Shown here: one piece after another, positions 51,869-55,417 of the stretch
Layout: each line of letters begins with the position of its first letter
Position numbering within the stretch: position 1 is the stretch's first letter
Assembly (NCBI GenBank): GCA_944362965.1
Contig: CALVTR010000009.1
Location: 1-55,417, forward strand
Direction: 5' to 3'
DNA length: 55,417 bases
From: an uncultured Clostridia bacterium
Lineage (GTDB): Bacteria; Bacillota; Clostridia; Christensenellales; UBA1242
Program-made: the position numbers and the translations under genes
The notes under the pieces: model-generated
What the model was told of the DNA's origin: nothing
The model's database searches: none
Seen by the model: only the letters and a program-made list of their open reading frames with translations

Positions 51869-52147
51869 TAAAATACAAATATTATTTTGATAACACTAAG
51901 TTTATTGTGAAAAGGTTATTCATATATCTTTTATGAGAAATAGTGTTTTAAAATGATTGGGTATATTTCTTATAAAAGATATAGAATGGCACAGGTTACA
52001 CCAGAAATATAAGAAGATTGTATGTTGTATGTCTATCAAATCAAAAGTTTCTTAATAAATTTAAAATAGATAAAAATTTGCAATAAAAATATAAAAGTTT
52101 GTATAATCAAAAAATAATTCAACAAACTATTATAAAAGAGGTCTTTT

Positions 52148-52831
52148 ATGAGTAGATTGTTGTGTATTTTAATGATTATTCCTATTTTGTTTTGTTCCCA
52201 GTCGAATGCTATGGAAAACCTTTTTGACGACGTCAAATCGGTAGAAATCTATAAAGATGGACAAGTCTATATTATGAACGATAAGCAGCAAAGCGAATTT
52301 GATGAAATTTTTTGTTATATTATGCAAGATGTTATACAAGAGCCGGCTTTTACTGTTAGTCTTGATGAGCTCACCAAAGAAGAAATGAAATCAGGATATT
52401 GGGTTAAATTTATATTTGAACAGACTCTGTTTAAATCAGAGATGCCTTTTGATGAGTTGCTTTTCAATGTGTCAGAAAATGCACATGGGGTCAACATAAT
52501 ACGCGGTAATGGCGGAGTTTTTCAAGGAAGGTGTTATTATTTAAATTTGAAAGATACAATGGATTTGCTATATAATTTTATAGATGAACTTACTGAAAAT
52601 AAGCACGAAACTATTGAGTTTGAACTTGAAAACCAAGAAATAAAGCCGACTATGATTGTGACTGAAGATGATTCTAGTGATAAGAAGCCTGACAATGATG
52701 AAACACTAAAACTTGATAAAAATGATAAAAATAATCGAGATCCAAATTTAGATGACTATGATGGCAAAAATGTTGACGACGAGGGGGCTATGACAAGAAG
52801 CCAAAAGAAATTGCTAGAACAGCTTGAATAG
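52148..52831 (+). CDS. Exported protein with acidic C-terminus, unknown function
   Basis: The gene encodes 227 residues with AAAGAGG before the ATG. A signal peptide MSRLLCILMIIPILFCSQSN-A is followed by a globular part of about 140 residues (VKSVEIYKDGQVYIMNDKQQ, SGYWVKFIFEQTLFKSEMPF, VNIIRGNGGVFQGRCYYLNL). A very acidic low-complexity tail (DDSSDKKPDNDETLKLDKND) ends in TRSQKKLLEQLE. No lipobox or anchor is visible. It lies 160 bp before mnmE with a separate promoter between. I do not recognise a family. Confidence 0.7.
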   Translation: MSRLLCILMIIPILFCSQSNAMENLFDDVKSVEIYKDGQVYIMNDKQQSEFDEIFCYIMQDVIQEPAFTVSLDELTKEEMKSGYWVKFIFEQTLFKSEMPFDELLFNVSENAHGVNIIRGNGGVFQGRCYYLNLKDTMDLLYNFIDELTENKHETIEFELENQEIKPTMIVTEDDSSDKKPDNDETLKLDKNDKNNRDPNLDDYDGKNVDDEGAMTRSQKKLLEQLE

Positions 52832-52978
52832 CATATGCTTTTATGGAATCTTGATTAGCTTATAAGAATAAAAATATTGATTGAAAATTTTTTATATTAA
52901 ACAATACTTAGAAATTACTGAATTATTTGACAATTTTTATATTTTTTCATTTCTTTTATAGTGATTTTAGTTAATTTA

Positions 52979-52987
52979 TGTTATAAT
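52979..52987 (+). promoter_or_regulatory. Extended -10 placing +1 at the mnmE start codon
   Basis: TG-T-TATAAT (hexamer 52982-52987) is followed by six bases and ATG 52994, so +1 coincides with the A. No -35 of quality and no ribosome site are seen. Confidence 0.5.
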
Positions 52988-52993
52988 ATGTGC

Positions 52994-54334
52994 ATGAATG
53001 ACGTTATATGTGCTATTTCAACACCACTAGGAAAAGGTGCTATTTCAATAGTAAGAATGAGCGGGAAAGGGTGTTTATCCATTGCAGAAAAAGTTTTTTC
53101 TGGAAAGTCTTTGTTATATAGTGATATTGTGCCTAGAATGCTGTATCTTGGATATTTTGACCTGCAGGATGGAACAAAAGAGCATTGCTTTATGGTCTAT
53201 TTTAAAGCCCCTAAAACCTATACAGGTGAGGATATAGTTGAATTTCAAGTGCATGGTGGGACCATCCTTACACAAAAGATTTTAAGCGTTTTAACAAGGT
53301 TTGGAGCAAGAATGGCTCAGCCCGGAGAATTTTCTAAACGTGCATTTGAAAATGGGAAGATTAGCCTTGACGAAGCGGAAAATATTATTGCAGAGATAAA
53401 CGCAGAGAGTGAAAGTGAGCTTAGGGCTTCACTTAGTTTATCTGATGGTAAATTAAAGGACAAAATTAAGGCTTTGCAAGATAAAATTACAGAAAGTATA
53501 GCTCAAATTGAAGCTACGCTTGATTATCCTGAAGAAGACTTTGAAAAATCGGCTAAAGATAAAATTTTTAATGATATTTTTGATATAAAAAACGAAATAG
53601 ATAATTTTATATTGGATGCTCAAAGTGCTAGGTTTATTTCAAAGGGTATAAATGTTGCTATTGTTGGCAGTCCTAATGTTGGAAAGTCTAGCCTGCTTAA
53701 TGCGTTAGTTGGGCAGGAAAGGGCGATTGTGGCCGACATTGAAGGGACGACACGTGATGTTTTAAATGAAAGTGTTTCGTTTAAAGGAATAAAGATAAAC
53801 TTTGTAGATACAGCCGGAATAAGAAATTCTTCTGATAAAGTGGAAAAAATTGGCATTGAGAAGTCAAAACAATCCCTTAACAGTGCTGACGTCATTTTAT
53901 GGGTTCTTGATGGAAGTAGAAATTTGTCTATAGAAGACAAAGAAATTGAGAAGCTATTGAAAGGTTATAAAAACGTTCTTGTTATCATAAATAAGTCAGA
54001 TAAAGTGCGAAAATGCGAAAAAATGCCAAATGAAATTGTAATTTCTGCGTTAAAAGAACAAAATATTGAAAAGATAAAAGAAAAAATCTATCAAATGGTG
54101 ATAAACGAGGATATTGATTATAATAAAACTTTAATTATCAATGAAAGACAAATTGAAATTTTGCAAGAATGTAAGAGTGTTATAAAGCAACTTCAACTTG
54201 CAAGGGATGATAGTATGGATATAATAGCCATGCTTATAAAAAAACTTTGGAATAATTTAGGTAAAATAACAGGTGAATGCGAAAATGAACAAATTATTGA
54301 CCTGATTTTTTCAAAGTTTTGTTTAGGTAAATAA
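52994..54334 (+). CDS. mnmE: tRNA modification GTPase MnmE (TrmE)
   Basis: The gene encodes 446 residues from ATG 52994 (MNDVICAISTPLGKGAISIV), which matches the family N-terminus; the frame extends upstream to 52961 but without support. The N-terminal folate-binding domain has TYTGEDIVEFQVHGG and PGEFSKRAFENGKISLDEAE. The G domain has G-S-P-N-V-G-K-S-S-L, D-T-A-G-I-R and N-K-S-D. The C-terminus F-S-K-F-C-L-G-K carries the catalytic-type Cys. With MnmG it makes the cmnm5 modification of U34 in tRNAs. mnmG is not adjacent. It may be translated from a leaderless mRNA. Confidence 0.96.
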   Translation: MNDVICAISTPLGKGAISIVRMSGKGCLSIAEKVFSGKSLLYSDIVPRMLYLGYFDLQDGTKEHCFMVYFKAPKTYTGEDIVEFQVHGGTILTQKILSVLTRFGARMAQPGEFSKRAFENGKISLDEAENIIAEINAESESELRASLSLSDGKLKDKIKALQDKITESIAQIEATLDYPEEDFEKSAKDKIFNDIFDIKNEIDNFILDAQSARFISKGINVAIVGSPNVGKSSLLNALVGQERAIVADIEGTTRDVLNESVSFKGIKINFVDTAGIRNSSDKVEKIGIEKSKQSLNSADVILWVLDGSRNLSIEDKEIEKLLKGYKNVLVIINKSDKVRKCEKMPNEIVISALKEQNIEKIKEKIYQMVINEDIDYNKTLIINERQIEILQECKSVIKQLQLARDDSMDIIAMLIKKLWNNLGKITGECENEQIIDLIFSKFCLGK

Positions 54335-54365
54335 GGTTTTATTAAATTATTAAATTATAAAGATG

Positions 54366-54393
54366 AAAGGCAACGTAATAGTTGTCTTTTTTG
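54366..54393 (+). terminator. Terminator of mnmE
   Basis: AAAGGCAAC / GTTGTCTTT (one G-U pair) is followed by T's, 32 bp after the stop. Confidence 0.7.
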
Positions 54394-54394
54394 T

Positions 54395-54480
54395 TTGGTG
54401 CAAACTTAGTTTGCCCCAGCCCAAGCGCTTAGCGATTGTCCGATTAGTAAATTAAAAGAATAAAATTTATTTCCGCCCAA
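54395..54480 (-). repeat. Degenerate 65-bp repeat copy
   Basis: Contains GCAAACTTAGTTTGC, CAAGCGCTTAGCG and TTTATTTCCGCC in the order expected for a reverse-oriented module A, but diverged. It precedes the shared promoter block of the exported-protein paralogue, as at 9.5 kb. Confidence 0.6.
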
Positions 54481-54533
54481 AAACGAAAAATTCAAAAAAA
54501 TTAAAAAAATTTTTAAAAAATGCTTAATATTTG

Positions 54534-54562
54534 TTGACAAGGATTGCGGAGGGGGGTATACT
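54534..54562 (+). promoter_or_regulatory. Promoter of the exported-protein paralogue
   Basis: TTGACA (54534-54539), 17 bp ending in six G, TATACT (54557-54562). From the G-run to about 54625 it is almost identical to the block at 9492-9419 (minus strand). Confidence 0.8.
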
Positions 54563-54599
54563 AATAGCATAAAGATAGACGCGTTAGCGGCTATCGCGA

Positions 54600-54740
54600 G
54601 CGAGCGGCTTACGCCGCAGAGAGCGAGAATGCGGATGCAGCGCGCATTTGCAAGCTGCATCCCAAAGGCAAAATATATTTTGCCTTTAAAAAGGCTCTTG
54701 CCTTTTGTATTCTCGCCCACTGCGGCAAAGCCCCGCTCGC
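54600..54740 (+). repeat. Composite cloverleaf in the leader of the 54762 gene
   Basis: Nested outer stems are GCGAGCGG / CCGCTCGC (54600-54607, 54733-54740), GCCGCAG / CTGCGGC (54613-54619, 54720-54726) and GCGAGAAT / ATTCTCGC (54623-54630, 54709-54716). Inside are three hairpins: 54633-54662 (GGATGCAGC / GCTGCATCC), 54664-54687 (24-bp palindrome) and 54689-54706 (AAAAGGC / GCCTTTT). It ends just before the ribosome site. Confidence 0.88.
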
Positions 54741-54761
54741 AAAATAAAAGGAAGGTAAAAA

Positions 54762-55417
54762 ATGAGTTTAAAAGTAAAGTTATTTTCAATGGTGTCAGCA
54801 TTTATCTTGGTTTTAAGCATGCTTTTAGTTGGAGTGCTGTCAGCAACGCAAGAAAACTTGTCAATTTCAGGCAATGTAAGTTTTGTTGTTGCAGACAAAA
54901 GTTTGTGGCTTGAAAATGTCACCTATCAAGAAGCAGGTGGGAGTGAGCAAGATATAGCAGGTTTCACACCAGGGTATATCAATGGAAATTATGATATAGA
55001 TATAGGCAATATCACAAACAACCAACATGGCTCATTTAAATTAAACTTCTATATAGTCAATGTATTGCAAGACGATGTAGAGTCAATAGAATGGGCAATA
55101 TCAAGCGTGACAATACCAGACACCTTAACAGGAGTATCATATAGAAAAAGTGGAGTGGTAGGCATAGGCACAACAACAGCGGATGACCTTGCAACAGGCT
55201 CGTCACCAACAATAGATGGAGTGCTATCACTTACAATCATCGCTCCTAATGCAACAAGCCTAGACTTATCAGGAATAGTGATTGCTCTTGGCAAATATGT
55301 GGAAGATTCAGTGATTGAGAGAGTAGACGCCGAAGGCAATCCAGACCCAGAAGGAAACTATCTTCTCTTTGGATGGTATCCACAGTCAGTTAAGGCAGCA
55401 GATGTGACAGTAGGTTC
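54762..55417 (+). CDS. Exported protein, paralogue of the 7703 gene, 3'-truncated by window
   Basis: The frame is open from ATG 54762 to the window end (218 codons seen), 7 bases after AGGAAGG. The N-terminus MSLKVKLFSMVSAFILVLSM, then LLVGVLSATQENLSISGNVS, is almost parallel to the protein at 7703 (MSLKVKL...GVFAATQQQLTMQGSVS). Shared landmarks continue: V-A-D-K-S-L-W, F-T-P-G-Y-I-N-G-N-Y, H-G-S-F-K-L-N-F, L-S-L-T-I-I-A-P-N-A, L-S-G-I-V-I. After this common domain it differs: G-N-Y-L-L-F-G-W-Y-P-Q-S-V-K resembles the start of a DUF6273-type domain instead of leucine-rich repeats. It is a signal-peptide-bearing surface or secreted protein. Confidence 0.82.
   Translation, partial: MSLKVKLFSMVSAFILVLSMLLVGVLSATQENLSISGNVSFVVADKSLWLENVTYQEAGGSEQDIAGFTPGYINGNYDIDIGNITNNQHGSFKLNFYIVNVLQDDVESIEWAISSVTIPDTLTGVSYRKSGVVGIGTTTADDLATGSSPTIDGVLSLTIIAPNATSLDLSGIVIALGKYVEDSVIERVDAEGNPDPEGNYLLFGWYPQSVKAADVTVG

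Overview
The window looks like a chromosome segment around the replication origin of a low-GC, spore-forming-type Firmicute (Clostridia-like), probably an uncultured lineage. This rests on the very AT-rich intergenic DNA, strong Shine-Dalgarno sites (AAGGAG) before most genes, sigma-A promoters (TTGACA-17-TATAAT), Spo0A and a YtaF-type protein, and a dnaA/dnaN/recF/rsmG/parA/parB/mnmE neighbourhood with canonical parS sites. No transposase, phage replication gene or CRISPR array was seen.

Layout. 0-5 kb holds accessory genes: two tandem CPCC-like cysteine-rich proteins (the first cut by the window edge), two unknown cytoplasmic proteins, an SH3-like exported membrane-anchored protein, and a coiled-coil fibre protein with 14/28-residue repeats. 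4.7-9 kb is a minus-strand block: small membrane protein, PflX-type radical SAM protein, Smr-like protein, Spo0A, and an exported leucine-rich-repeat protein. 9-15.4 kb is rich in dispersed structured repeats interleaved with tilS, an orphan sigma-like factor, an orphan pyruvate formate-lyase activase and tRNA-Met. 15.4-28.8 kb is one 4471-residue surface protein gene on the minus strand. 29-34 kb carries trpS, two lipoproteins and ytaF on the plus strand. 34.2-41.8 kb is the origin neighbourhood: dut, a hypothetical, dnaN, the putative oriC, dnaA and a lipoprotein on the minus strand, with recF, a YqeY protein and a phosphoesterase on the plus strand. 41.9-46.3 kb has a lipoprotein, rsmG and parA-parB. 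46.3-51.5 kb is almost gene-free, with three parS sites and rubrerythrin. 51.5-55.4 kb has two unknown genes, mnmE, and the start of a paralogue of the 7.7 kb exported protein.

How the genes fit together. DnaA, DnaN, RecF and dUTPase are replication functions around a DnaA-box-bearing dnaA-dnaN gap. ParA/ParB act on the parS sites about 1.6 kb downstream of parB. Spo0A and YtaF are sporulation-linked, but this Spo0A has Glu at the phospho-acceptor position. Several large exported proteins suggest a heavy investment in the cell surface.

The most unusual content is a family of seven imperfectly related DNA elements (about 90-200 bp) that share one architecture: a long outer stem enclosing exactly three back-to-back hairpins (a cloverleaf). 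Arms differ in sequence and length between copies but stay paired. Two copies sit in the leaders of the two paralogous exported-protein genes, downstream of a nearly identical promoter block; one of these leaders also contains a 47-codon ribbon-helix-helix gene. A second family of about 65 bp repeats with covarying hairpins is mixed in with them. Other notable points are four genes whose start codon lies exactly where transcription should start (candidate leaderless mRNAs), and a tandem 139-bp duplication of the 3' end of tRNA-Met.
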